Assembly (NCBI GenBank): GCA_014728185.1
Contig: WJMB01000160.1
Span: 1 to 22,846 of the forward strand
DNA: 22,846 bases
Reading direction: 5' to 3'
Origin: Candidatus Coatesiibacteriota bacterium
GTDB taxonomy: Bacteria; RBG-13-66-14
The notes below the pieces were generated by a model. The model saw nothing but the letters and a program-made list of their open reading frames with translations, made no database searches and was not told the origin of the DNA. Of this stretch, positions 13,215-21,410 are shown piece by piece (within the stretch, counting starts at the first letter, position 1; each line of letters starts with the position of its first letter). The translations under genes were made by a program, and so were the position numbers.

Positions 13215-14792
13215 ATGACCGATCCACTGCAGCCCCGCAGAGTCCTGGCCTCCTGCGCCGACAAGACCGGCCTGGCCGTCTTCGCCCGCCGACTGACCGA
13301 CGCCGGAGTCGGCGAGTTCCTCTCCACCGGCGGAACGGCGCGGGTCCTCGAAGAGGCAGGCCTGCCGCTGCGTCGCGTGGACGACTACACCGGATCTCCC
13401 GAAGTCCTCGGCGGCCGGGTCAAGACCCTGCATCCCCGGGTCCACGGCGGGCTGCTCTCGCGCCGCACCCCGGAGGACGACGCCGATCTGGAGCGCCTGG
13501 GCGCCGCCGGGATCGATCTCCTGGTCGTCAATCTTTACCCCTTCCGTCGCACCCGGGACTCCGGGGCCGCGCACGCCGAGGTCATCGAGCAGATCGATAT
13601 CGGCGGGGTGGCCCTGCTGCGCGCCGCCGCCAAGAACTACCGGCACGTGGTCACCGTCTGCGATCCGGACGATTACGACCGGGTGGCCGAGGAGCTCTCC
13701 TGCGGAGGCATCGGCCTCGAGCTGCGTCGCGAGCTGGCCGCCAAGGCCTTCGCCCACACCGCGGGCTACGACGCCGCCATCGCCTCCTTCCTGGCGGATA
13801 CGCCAAGCGACGCCACCCACGGTGCCCCCGACTCGGCGAAGCTGCCGCAGATCTGCATCCCGGCCTTCCGCAAGCTGCGCGAGCTGCGCTACGGCGAGAA
13901 CCCGCATCAGGCCGCGGCGCTCTACCTCGACCTCGAAGACCCCGACGGACTGGCCGCCGCCGAGCCCCTGGCCGGCAAGGAGCTCAGCTTCAACAACTAC
14001 TGGGACCTAGCCGCCGCCTGGGCCGCCGTCTGCGATTTCGACGAGCCCGCCGCCGTCGTCGTCAAGCACACCAACCCCTGCGGCCTGGCCATCGCCGACA
14101 ATCTGGCCCGGGCCTACGAACTGGCCCTGGCCGGGGATCCGCAGTCGGCCTTCGGCTCGATCATCGCCGTCAACCGCGAGCTCGATCCGGAGACCGCCGA
14201 GCTGATCCACAAGACCCGCTTCGTCGAGTGCCTGGCCGCGCCGAGTTACGCCGAAGGCGTGCTGGAGCGGCTGCGTAAGAAGAAGAATCGCCGCCTGCTG
14301 GCTCTGGGTGAGCCGCGGCCCGAGGGCGGCCTTCAGGGACGCCTCATCCCCGGCGGCCTGCTGCTGCAGGAAGCCGACGCCGCCTTCTCCGCTGAGGAGA
14401 AAACCGTCACGCGACGCCAACCGAGCGAGGCCGAGCTCGCGGCCCTACACTTCGCCTGGAGGGCCGTCAAGCACGTCAAGTCCAACGCCGTGGCCCTGGC
14501 CAGCGTAGAGGACGACGGCGCCCGCCGGCTGGTCGGCGTGGGCGCCGGGCAGATGAGCCGCGTCGACTCCTCGCTGATCGCCGTGCGCAAGGCCGCCGAG
14601 CGCGCCGAGGGCGCCGTGGCCGCCTCCGACGCCTTTTTCCCCATGCCCGACGGCCTGGAGACCCTGGCCCGGGCCGGGGTGACCGCGGTGATCCAGCCCG
14701 GCGGCTCCAAGGGCGATCCCGTCGTGATCGAAGCCGCCGATGAGGCCGGCCTGGCCATGATCTTCACCGGCCGACGCCATTTTAAACACTGA
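13215..14792 (+). CDS. purH: Bifunctional AICAR transformylase / IMP cyclohydrolase
   Basis: PurH carries out the last two steps of IMP synthesis: it formylates AICAR with 10-formyl-THF and closes the ring. The N-terminal cyclohydrolase (about 1-205) has FLSTGGTARVLEEAG, the GRVKTLHPRVHGGLL loop (67-81), VNLYPF and IDIGGVALLRAAAKN. The transformylase (about 206-525) has LRYGENPHQ (224-232), KELSFNNYWD, VVVKHTNPCGLA with the catalytic Lys284-His285 pair, GAGQMSRVDS, and the closing FFPMPDGLETLARAGVTAVIQPGGSKGD. The length of 525 is typical. The first motif reads ASCADKTGL where most have SVSDKTGL, a mild change. purD follows after 40 bases. Confidence 0.97.
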   Translation: MTDPLQPRRVLASCADKTGLAVFARRLTDAGVGEFLSTGGTARVLEEAGLPLRRVDDYTGSPEVLGGRVKTLHPRVHGGLLSRRTPEDDADLERLGAAGIDLLVVNLYPFRRTRDSGAAHAEVIEQIDIGGVALLRAAAKNYRHVVTVCDPDDYDRVAEELSCGGIGLELRRELAAKAFAHTAGYDAAIASFLADTPSDATHGAPDSAKLPQICIPAFRKLRELRYGENPHQAAALYLDLEDPDGLAAAEPLAGKELSFNNYWDLAAAWAAVCDFDEPAAVVVKHTNPCGLAIADNLARAYELALAGDPQSAFGSIIAVNRELDPETAELIHKTRFVECLAAPSYAEGVLERLRKKKNRRLLALGEPRPEGGLQGRLIPGGLLLQEADAAFSAEEKTVTRRQPSEAELAALHFAWRAVKHVKSNAVALASVEDDGARRLVGVGAGQMSRVDSSLIAVRKAAERAEGAVAASDAFFPMPDGLETLARAGVTAVIQPGGSKGDPVVIEAADEAGLAMIFTGRRHFKH

Positions 14793-14832
14793 CATTCAAC
14801 CCCATCTTAGCGCCAAGATAACGGAGCTGAAA

Positions 14833-16146
14833 TTGCAGGTTTTAATCGTCGGCAGCGGTGGACGCGAACACGCCCTGGCCTGGGGTGTGTCCCGCTCACC
14901 GCGCCTGGGCAAGCTTTACGCCTACCCGGGCAACGCCGGAATCGCCCAGATCGCCGAGATACCCCCGCTGCCCGGCGACGAGATCGGCACCCTAGCCGAC
15001 TTCGCCAAGGGGGCCGGGATAGACCTGACCATCGTCGGCCCCGAGGTGCCGTTGGATCACGGCATCGTCGACGAGTTCCGCCGTCGCGACCTGGTCATCT
15101 TCGGCCCCACCAAGGACGCCGCCCGCCTGGAGACCAGCAAGGCCTTCGCCAAGGAGTTGATGATCGCCAGCGGCGTGCCGACCGCCGAGTACGGCGTCTT
15201 CGATGACTTCAACGCCGCCTGGCGTTACGCCTCCAACCATCGCCTGCCCCTGGTGGTCAAGGCCGACGGTCTGGCCGGGGGCAAGGGCGCCCTGATCTGC
15301 GAAACCCCGGCCAAGCTCGAGAAGGCCCTCAACGCCATGCTGCACAAGGGCACCTTCGGCCGCGCAGGCAGCACCGTGGTGATCGAGGAGTTCATGGAGG
15401 GCGAGGAAGCCTCGCTGTTCGTGCTGGCCGACGGCAACGGCGGCACAACCATCCTCGGCAGCGCCCAGGACTACAAGCGCGTCGGCGAGGGCGACACCGG
15501 ACCCAACACCGGCGGCATGGGGGCCTGCTCGCCCCTCTCCAGTCTGGGGGCCGCAGCCGTCGACGGCGTGATGGAGACCATCGTCCACCCCGTTCTCAAG
15601 GCCGTCGCCGAGGCCGGACACCCCTACACCGGCATGCTCTACGTCGGTCTGATGCTCACCAAGGACGGCCCCAAGGTCGTCGAGTTCAACTGTCGCTTCG
15701 GTGATCCCGAGAGCCAGGTCATCATCCCGCGCATCGCCGACGACCTGCTGATGCTGCTCTACGCCTCGGCCACCGGCTACCTGCCCGTTGACAGGGTCAA
15801 CCTGACCGCCAAGAATGCCGTCTGCGTGATCATGGCCAGCGGCGGCTATCCGGGCAACTACGAGACCGGCAAGCCGATCACCGGCATCGGCGAGGACGAC
15901 TTCGCCAGCGTGGTCTTCCACGCCGGTACAACTCTCAAAGAGGGACAGTTGGTGACCAACGGCGGCCGCGTGCTGGGCGTCACCGGCATGGGGGCCACCG
16001 TTCGCGCCGCCACCTTCAACGCCTACCGACGCGCAGAGAGCATCCATTTCGAGGATGCCTACCTGCGCACCGACATCGCCTGGCGCGAGCTGGAGCGCCT
16101 CAACGGCGACAAGACCGAAAACGGCAAGAAGAAGCGCCGCCGCTAG
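14833..16146 (+). CDS. purD: Phosphoribosylamine-glycine ligase (GAR synthetase)
   Basis: PurD joins glycine to phosphoribosylamine using ATP, the second step of purine synthesis. The 437-residue protein starts with TTG at 14833, behind GGAG; that start gives the standard QVLIVGSGGREHALAW opening. Further motifs are YAYPGNAGIA, IVGPEVPL, FGPTKDAARLETSKAFAKELM, the ATP-grasp loop VVKADGLAGGKG (141-152), VIEEFMEGEEASLFVLADG, GDTGPNTGGMGA, YTGMLYVGLM and the metal site EFNCRFGDPESQ (284-295). The last dozen residues are a Lys/Arg-rich tail not normal for the family. It belongs with purH just upstream. Confidence 0.97.
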   Translation: MQVLIVGSGGREHALAWGVSRSPRLGKLYAYPGNAGIAQIAEIPPLPGDEIGTLADFAKGAGIDLTIVGPEVPLDHGIVDEFRRRDLVIFGPTKDAARLETSKAFAKELMIASGVPTAEYGVFDDFNAAWRYASNHRLPLVVKADGLAGGKGALICETPAKLEKALNAMLHKGTFGRAGSTVVIEEFMEGEEASLFVLADGNGGTTILGSAQDYKRVGEGDTGPNTGGMGACSPLSSLGAAAVDGVMETIVHPVLKAVAEAGHPYTGMLYVGLMLTKDGPKVVEFNCRFGDPESQVIIPRIADDLLMLLYASATGYLPVDRVNLTAKNAVCVIMASGGYPGNYETGKPITGIGEDDFASVVFHAGTTLKEGQLVTNGGRVLGVTGMGATVRAATFNAYRRAESIHFEDAYLRTDIAWRELERLNGDKTENGKKKRRR

Positions 16147-16538
16147 AGAGTAGTAACGCCGGGTCGCAAGGAGTCGCCGTTTGGCTCGCGAGGAGACCCA
16201 TTGATCCGAGGAAGGCGCTGGACTGTCGGCTCCGCCCTTCGTCCTGGAAGCGGTGAATGAAGTCCGACGCTGACGGCAAGACCGCCTACAGAATAAACAT
16301 TCCACACAGTCGGCAGTCTGCCGTAGGTACCAGCTCGTCAGCAAGCAGTCGTTAACATACCGCTCCCAAGCAGCGTTTAGCGAAGCAGATGGCGGTCCCG
16401 TTTCTCGTGATGACCCCTTGAATCATGATCTCACATCAGCAACCGTTGCGACAGACCATCCCGGAAGCAAACGAATCATTAGCCCGAACAACCGCCGCCA
16501 ATCAAACACCCCGCGACCGACCAGGGAGGACCAGTCTC
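16147..16538. other. Gene-free spacer between purD and purE
   Basis: No supported gene; the purE frame stays open back to 16425, but that stretch lacks conservation and purE has a clear start at 16539. A possible stop structure after purD pairs GGGTC (16161-16165) with GACCC (16195-16199) around an inner GCC-GTTT-GGC hairpin, without a T tract. No good promoter for purE could be assigned. Confidence 0.45.
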
Positions 16539-17057
16539 GTGACCGACCAAGCCAGCCCCCGGGTGGCCGTGCTGATGGGCTCGGCCTCGGACAAGCCGGT
16601 GATGGGCGCCGCCTTCGACGTTCTGCGCGAATTCGGCGTTCCCTTCACCGGCCGTATCCTATCCGCCCACCGCACCCCGGACCAGGTGCGCGATTTCATC
16701 GAGAGCTCCACCGCCGACGGCGTGGCCGTCTTCATCTGCGGCGCCGGGATGGCGGCGCATCTGGCCGGCGTCGTCGCCGCCCACACCACCCGTCCCGTGC
16801 TGGCCGTGCCCCTGTCCGCCGGTAATCTGGGTGGTCTGGACGCCTTGCTGGCCAGTGTTCAGATGCCCGGCGGCATTCCCGTGGGCGTCTACGCCGTGGG
16901 AAAGGCCGGCGCCAAGAACGCCGCCCTGGCCGCGGTGCAGATCCTGGCCCTGTCCGATGAAGGCTTGGCCGAGCGCCTGAAAGGCCACCGCCGCGCCCAG
17001 GTCGACAAGGTCCTCGCCGCCGACGAAGAGCTGGGAAGCGAGCTCGACGCCGGCTGA
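16539..17057 (+). CDS. purE: N5-carboxyaminoimidazole ribonucleotide mutase, class I PurE
   Basis: Class I PurE moves the carboxyl group of N5-CAIR (made by PurK) to carbon 4, giving CAIR in purine synthesis. The 172-residue protein begins at GTG 16539 behind GGGAGGA. It shows VLMGSASDKPVM (11-22), the class I signature SAHRTP (42-47) with the active-site His44, the ICGAGMAAHLAGVVA loop, SVQMPGGIPVG and VGKAGAKNAALAAVQIL. Class II enzymes have SAHKT and other loops, so class I is clear. The mutase loop reads GAGMAAHLAG where most members have GAGGAAHLPG. The partner purK is not in this window. hslU starts 23 bases after the stop, which suggests read-through. Confidence 0.96.
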   Translation: MTDQASPRVAVLMGSASDKPVMGAAFDVLREFGVPFTGRILSAHRTPDQVRDFIESSTADGVAVFICGAGMAAHLAGVVAAHTTRPVLAVPLSAGNLGGLDALLASVQMPGGIPVGVYAVGKAGAKNAALAAVQILALSDEGLAERLKGHRRAQVDKVLAADEELGSELDAG

Positions 17058-17080
17058 GTCGAGGCGACCGAGGAGATAAC

Positions 17081-18481
17081 GTGATCGAACAGGCACCGGA
17101 CAAGCCGTTGGAGATCGAAGAGCTGACCCCGCGGCGCATCGTCATCGAGCTGGACCGCTACATCATCGGGCAGGGCGACGCCAAGCGCGCCGTGGCCGTG
17201 GCGCTGCGCAACCGCTGGCGTCGCCTCCAGCTTCCCGAGGAGCTGGCCGAGGAGATCAACCCCAAGAACATCGTGCTCATCGGCCCCACCGGTGTCGGCA
17301 AGACGGAAATCGCCCGGCGCCTGGCCAAGCTGGTCAAGGCCCCCTTCGTCAAGGTCGAGGCCAGCAAATTCACCGAGGTCGGCTACGTCGGCCGCGACGT
17401 TGAAAGCATCATTCGCGACCTGACCGAGATATCGATGAACATGGTCCGCGAGGAGGAGCGCAAACGGGTGGCCGTCGAGGCGGCCCAACGCGCCGAAGAC
17501 CGCCTGGTGGACCTGCTGCTGCCCAGCCCGCCGGGCAAGCCCTCGCCGGCGGCCCCGCCCGAGGAGCGCGAGCAGTACGAACGCGCCCGGGCTGACCACG
17601 AGCGCAGTCGCGAGAAGATCCGCGCCATGCTCAAGACCGGTCGCATGGAGGAGCGGGAGGTCGAGGTCCAGGTCACCCGCAGCGACAACCCGATGGTCAA
17701 CGTCTTCTCCGGCGCGGGCCTGGAGGGGATGGGTATGGACCTCTCGGAGATGCTCGAGGGGTTGATGCCCAAGAAACGCAAACGCGTCCGGATGAAGGTC
17801 GCCCAGGCCCGGGAGATCCTCCAGGCCGAAGAGGCCGAGAAGCTGATGGACCAGGAGAAGGTCAAGACCGAGGCCCTGCAGCGCGTCGAGACCTCGGGGA
17901 TCGTCTTCCTCGACGAGATCGACAAGGTCGTCGCCGGGGGAAGCGCCCACGGACCCGACGTCTCCCGCGAGGGCGTCCAGCGCGACCTGCTGCCCCTGGT
18001 CGAGGGGGCGACGGTCAAGACCAAGTACGGCATGGTCAAGACCGACCACGTCCTGTTCATCGCCGCCGGGGCTTTCCACCACAAGAAGCCCTCCGAGCTG
18101 ATGCCCGAGCTACAGGGCCGCTTCCCCATCCGCGTCAAGCTCGACAACCTAACCAAGGAAGACTTCGTTCTGATCCTCACCGAGCCCCGCAACGCTCTGA
18201 TTAAACAGTACCGAGAGCTGTTGGCCACCGAGGGGCTCAAGCTGGACTTCGAGCCCGCCGCCGTCACCCGGCTGGCCGCCCTGGCCGAACGGCTCAACCG
18301 GCACACCCAGAATATCGGCGCCCGCCGCCTGCACACCGTGATGGAAGCCCTGCTCGAGGAGGTCTCCTTCGAGGCCGCCAACCTGGACCGCGAGCAGAAC
18401 CTGACCATCACCCCGAACTATATCGACGACAAGCTGTCCGCCCTGGTCGACGACGAGGACCTCTCCCGCTACATCCTCTAA
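17081..18481 (+). CDS. hslU: HslU, ATPase subunit of the HslUV protease
   Basis: HslU is the AAA+ unfoldase that feeds substrates to the HslV peptidase in the cytoplasm. The 466-residue protein has the Walker A GPTGVGKT (68-75), the substrate pore loop GYVG (101-104), an intermediate (I) domain at about 120-240, Walker B IVFLDEID (274-281), the FIAAGAFH sensor strand, ELQGRFPIRV (343-352), sensor 2 NIGARRLHTV (411-420), and the C-terminal LSRYIL peptide that docks into HslV. The intact tail implies that a partner exists. The start is GTG at 17081 behind GGAG. hslV usually lies directly upstream, but here purE does, with a gap of only 23 bases. Confidence 0.97.
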   Translation: MIEQAPDKPLEIEELTPRRIVIELDRYIIGQGDAKRAVAVALRNRWRRLQLPEELAEEINPKNIVLIGPTGVGKTEIARRLAKLVKAPFVKVEASKFTEVGYVGRDVESIIRDLTEISMNMVREEERKRVAVEAAQRAEDRLVDLLLPSPPGKPSPAAPPEEREQYERARADHERSREKIRAMLKTGRMEEREVEVQVTRSDNPMVNVFSGAGLEGMGMDLSEMLEGLMPKKRKRVRMKVAQAREILQAEEAEKLMDQEKVKTEALQRVETSGIVFLDEIDKVVAGGSAHGPDVSREGVQRDLLPLVEGATVKTKYGMVKTDHVLFIAAGAFHHKKPSELMPELQGRFPIRVKLDNLTKEDFVLILTEPRNALIKQYRELLATEGLKLDFEPAAVTRLAALAERLNRHTQNIGARRLHTVMEALLEEVSFEAANLDREQNLTITPNYIDDKLSALVDDEDLSRYIL

Positions 18482-18605
18482 GTCCCCGGGCGCGCCCCGT
18501 CGATGCTCAGGTCCCACGCGCTGGGCGGCCGTCCGCGCCGAACCGGAACCGGGAGCCCCACGAACGGCCCCGGAGCCGGAAACACCGTCAAGGAGTCACC
18601 GATCG

Positions 18606-19523
18606 ATGCTTAACAACCGCCTAACGCCGTCCCGGCTGCTGGTGATCTTCGTCACCGGCGCCCTCGGGCTGGCCCTGCTCTATCACGGCTTCATCAACCC
18701 CGCCCACTCCGACGCCTTCAGCGTCCTCCAGCGCCCCGGCGGCTGGTTGATCCCCGCCCTGTTCGTCCTCGTCGCCGCGCTGACCGCCGGGCTCATCCTG
18801 GGCGGTCTGGCCGGGATGATCTCCCGGGGCCTCCTGCGGCTGGTCTTCGGCAAGGAGCCGGGCAAGTACTTCCTCGAACGGGAAAGCCGCGCCGACAAGA
18901 AGCTGCGCAGCCACCTGGCCCACGCCGCCGGTTACCGTTTCGACCGCAACTTCCCCAACATTTTCGGCATCGCCTTCAAAAACTACTTCCGCTACGAGAC
19001 CAACGTCTGGGAGTTCCAGGACCAGCTCTGCCTGACGGCACTGGCCGGCAGCGATTCCCCCCTCTACGACCGCCTGCGCCGCCTGGCCCTGGCCGTCGAG
19101 GTCCGCGCCAACCTGGTGCTGCTGCTCCTGCTCTACACCCTGGGGCGCCTGGTCCTCGTTCTGGTCCATCCGGCTCTCGCTTTCACCCTGCCGGTCATCC
19201 TCGAGCTCGCCGCCGGGTTCCTGCTCACCCTGGGTCTGGCCTACAGTCTGATCCGGGTGCAGGCCGCCTGGTTCCACGAGCTCTATCTCTCCTTCTTCCA
19301 GTTGGCCGTCGAAGAGGACGTCGACCGGCCAACGGTCAAGATCTCCCGTCGCAGCAAAAGCGACGGCAGCCGTCGTCGCCGCAGCGGCGGACGGCGTCGT
19401 CGACCCTCGGGCGGTCGATCCGGAGGCGGCTCAGGTGGACGTTCCGGAGGTCGCTCCCAGGGCGGCTCGAGCGGTCGCTCCAGCCAGGGCGGCGGCTCCA
19501 AGGACGGCTCCGGAAGCAACTAG
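18606..19523 (+). CDS. Four-helix membrane protein with a basic Gly/Ser/Arg tail, unknown function
   Basis: I recognise no family. The 305-residue product starts at the ATG at 18606, with AAGGAG about ten bases upstream. Hydrophobic helices lie at about 10-27, 47-71, 168-188 and 191-215. Between the second and third is a polar segment of about 90 residues with aromatic and basic residues (AAGYRFDRNFPNIFGIAFKNYFRY). The last 60 residues are low complexity: a poly-Arg cluster (RRRRSGGRRRRPSGG) runs into Ser-Gly-Gly-Arg units. Such Arg/Gly tails often bind RNA, DNA or membranes in other proteins, but no function can be assigned. A perfect terminator follows. Confidence 0.8.
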   Translation: MLNNRLTPSRLLVIFVTGALGLALLYHGFINPAHSDAFSVLQRPGGWLIPALFVLVAALTAGLILGGLAGMISRGLLRLVFGKEPGKYFLERESRADKKLRSHLAHAAGYRFDRNFPNIFGIAFKNYFRYETNVWEFQDQLCLTALAGSDSPLYDRLRRLALAVEVRANLVLLLLLYTLGRLVLVLVHPALAFTLPVILELAAGFLLTLGLAYSLIRVQAAWFHELYLSFFQLAVEEDVDRPTVKISRRSKSDGSRRRRSGGRRRRPSGGRSGGGSGGRSGGRSQGGSSGRSSQGGGSKDGSGSN

Positions 19524-19532
19524 GGAATACAC

Positions 19533-19560
19533 AGGCCGACCGCTTGGTCGGCCTTTTTCT
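19533..19560 (+). terminator. Rho-independent terminator
   Basis: AGGCCGACC (19533-19541) pairs with GGTCGGCCT (19546-19554) around GCTT, followed by TTTTTCTT. It lies 9 bases past the stop of the four-helix membrane protein gene and is the clearest terminator in the window. Confidence 0.95.
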
Positions 19561-19616
19561 TGGTACACCGCTTGGACCGACGCGGATTGAAGGTTAAAGT
19601 CCATCCCGCGCTGTAG

Positions 19617-19638
19617 GGTCGGAGCTTTAGACCCGACC
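19617..19638. repeat. Small inverted repeat, possibly dispersed
   Basis: GGTCGG (19617-19622) pairs with CCGACC (19633-19638) around a loop AGCTTTAGAC; GGGTC/GACCC gives an alternative fold. The whole phrase resembles short intergenic hairpin repeats that occur in many copies in some genomes, but a second copy is not present here. Confidence 0.35.
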
Positions 19639-19760
19639 GCGTTAATGTAAAACGTCGGGGACTAAGGAGCCGGCCCCACATCCAAGTCCCGCATTTTCAA
19701 TGGTTTATTCCGCCGGCAAACAATCGAGCGACAACAAAGCATCCAAGTGGAGCACAACAC

Positions 19761-19788
19761 CAGGGGACGGGCGCGCGCCCGTCCCCTG
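19761..19788. repeat. Perfect 28-bp palindrome
   Basis: The 28 bases form an uninterrupted palindrome: CAGGGGACGGGCGC is followed directly by its reverse complement. It lies between the plus-strand terminator at 19533 and the 3' end of the minus-strand DUF3108 gene at 19821. It can fold into a very stable GC-rich hairpin and may act as a two-way stop, but no T tract follows on either strand. Confidence 0.8.
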
Positions 19789-19820
19789 TCATTGTATCCC
19801 GTTCCCCCGTCGATGCCCGC

Positions 19821-20588
19821 CTAGCCCCCCGGGTGGTAGGCCTCGAGCTGGGCGACGACTTCGCCGAACCAGGTCTTGCCGACGATTTTCACCGGCAGCT
19901 TGCGCTCATCGGCGGTGACCCAGATGTAGACCTCGCCGTGCACGCGGCTGAGCTTGTACTCCTCGCCCTCGCCGTCGAGGAGCTCGGACTCGGGGCGCAG
20001 CTCGGGCAACAGCTTGTAACACTCGAAGGTCCCTGCGGGGACGCTGACGGTTTCCTTGTCGAGGACCCGGACGGTGACGGTCTCGTTGCGGGTGGCGTCG
20101 GCGTAGGGGAAGGTGAAGCTGCCGCCGACGGTCATCTCGGCGAAGCGGACGTTGTAGGCCACGGCCAGGGTGTCGCAACCGCCGGGAACGATTCCGGTGC
20201 GGACATCGGCGGCCGAGGTGATGGTGTGGGCCTCCTGGTCGTAATAGAGGACCTCCTGCTCGACATAATCGCCCTCGAGCAGGCGCTTCTCGTAGCGCAG
20301 GGAAGAGCGGGCCTCGGGATCGAAGATGGTCTCGATGCGGTCCTGGACGTAGAAGAAGTCGCTGAAGGCCGCCGAGGAGTCGAGCTTCATGGTCAGCTTG
20401 AGGGCGTCGCGCCCCTGGTAGCGAACCCATTTCTCGACGTGGAGCACGGCGATGCCGGCCATGGTGTCGCCGTAGGAGGCGGAGAAGATCAGCTTCTCGC
20501 CGACGTTGAAAGGCAGCTCGTCGGCGGCGGCCGGGGCGAACGAGCCGACGAGGGTCAACAGTAGCATCAGCGGGACGAGTCTTTGCAT
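19821..20588 (-). CDS. DUF3108 family exported protein, copy 1
   Basis: The 255-residue protein starts at the ATG at 20588, behind GAAGGG. Residues 1-22 are a signal peptide (MQRLVPLMLLLTLVGSFAPAAA, probable cut after AAA). The mature protein opens with ELPFNVGEKLIFSASYGDTMAGIAVLHV, the hallmark opening of DUF3108 proteins, followed by SSAAFSDFFYVQDRIETIF, SLRYEKRLLEGDY, PYADATRNETV and VPAGTFECYKL. These periplasmic or outer-membrane-associated beta proteins have no settled function. It lies just downstream of a close paralogue, and carries an insert of about ten residues (near ELLDGEGEEYKL) that the other copy lacks. Confidence 0.9.
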   Translation of the reverse strand: MQRLVPLMLLLTLVGSFAPAAADELPFNVGEKLIFSASYGDTMAGIAVLHVEKWVRYQGRDALKLTMKLDSSAAFSDFFYVQDRIETIFDPEARSSLRYEKRLLEGDYVEQEVLYYDQEAHTITSAADVRTGIVPGGCDTLAVAYNVRFAEMTVGGSFTFPYADATRNETVTVRVLDKETVSVPAGTFECYKLLPELRPESELLDGEGEEYKLSRVHGEVYIWVTADERKLPVKIVGKTWFGEVVAQLEAYHPGG

Positions 20589-20666
20589 GGGTATCCCTTC
20601 GCTGGGGCCGTCCGGCGGGTGAACGGTTTCGATTATGCCGGTCCGGCGCTGGCTTGGCAAGCCGCG

Positions 20667-21410
20667 TTAATCGGCCAGGACGTAGCGTTCCAGGGTGGCG
20701 TGGATCTTGCCGAACCAGGTGTTGCCGACGATCTGGATGGGTAGCTGGTGCTCATCGGCGCTGACCCAGATGTAGAGGGTGCCGTTCTCCTTGAAGATGC
20801 CGGTCTCCTCGTTGAGCTCGGGGCGCAGCTTGTAGCAGTCGAAGGTCCCGGCGGGGACGGTGATCGTCTCCCGGCCCAGCACGGTGATCGGCACGATCTC
20901 GTTGCGGGTGGCGTCGGCGTAGGGGTAGCTCAGCGAGGCGCCCTCGTACACGTCCTGGGCGCGGACGTGGTAGAAGGCGGCCAAGGCGTCGCAGCCGTTG
21001 GCCACGATGCCGGTGCGCACCTGGGTGGCCGAGGTGATGGTGTTGGCGTCCTGGTCGTAGTAGAGGACCTCGTCGGCGGTGTAGGTGTCTTCGATCAGGT
21101 GCTTCTCATAGCGCAGAGTGGCCAGGTCGACGGGGTCGAAGAGGGACTCCATGCGGTCCTTGACGTAGAAAAAGTCGCTGAAGGCCGTCGAGGAGTCGAT
21201 CTTCATCGTCAGCTTGAAGACCTCTTTCCCCTGGTAGCGCACCAGCTTGTCGACGCTCATCACGCAGACACCGGCCATGGTGTCCTCGTAGTTGACGCTG
21301 TAGATCAGCTTCTCGCCGACGCCGTAGGGCAGCTCGTCAATATCGGCGGCCGAGGCGGTGGTCGCGAAGAACAACAGAATAGCGAGCAGGCTGAAAACTT
21401 TGGTTTTCAT
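20667..21410 (-). CDS. DUF3108 family exported protein, copy 2
   Basis: The 247-residue protein starts at the ATG at 21410, behind AAAGGAA. The signal peptide is MKTKVFSLLAILLFFATTASA, with a probable cut after ASA. The mature part matches copy 1 along its whole length: ELPYGVGEKLIYSVNYEDTMAGV, SSTAFSDFFYVKDRMESLF, TLRYEKHLIEDTY, VLYYDQDANTITSATQVRTGIV, PYADATRNEIV, VPAGTFDCYKL and YIWVSADEHQLPI. Well over half of aligned residues look identical, so the pair arose by tandem duplication. Copy 1 starts 78 bases after this stop, so both are probably one transcript from the promoter at 21480. Confidence 0.9.
   Translation of the reverse strand: MKTKVFSLLAILLFFATTASAADIDELPYGVGEKLIYSVNYEDTMAGVCVMSVDKLVRYQGKEVFKLTMKIDSSTAFSDFFYVKDRMESLFDPVDLATLRYEKHLIEDTYTADEVLYYDQDANTITSATQVRTGIVANGCDALAAFYHVRAQDVYEGASLSYPYADATRNEIVPITVLGRETITVPAGTFDCYKLRPELNEETGIFKENGTLYIWVSADEHQLPIQIVGNTWFGKIHATLERYVLAD

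Noticed and set aside
14992..16344. Open frame of 450 codons on the minus strand, opposite purD
   Set aside because: The opposite strand encodes an unmistakable full-length PurD; the antisense product has no motifs and no ribosome site.
16889..18082. Open frame of 397 codons antisense to hslU
   Set aside because: It is a shadow of hslU codon use, with Asp/Leu/Gly/His-rich composition and no recognisable domain.
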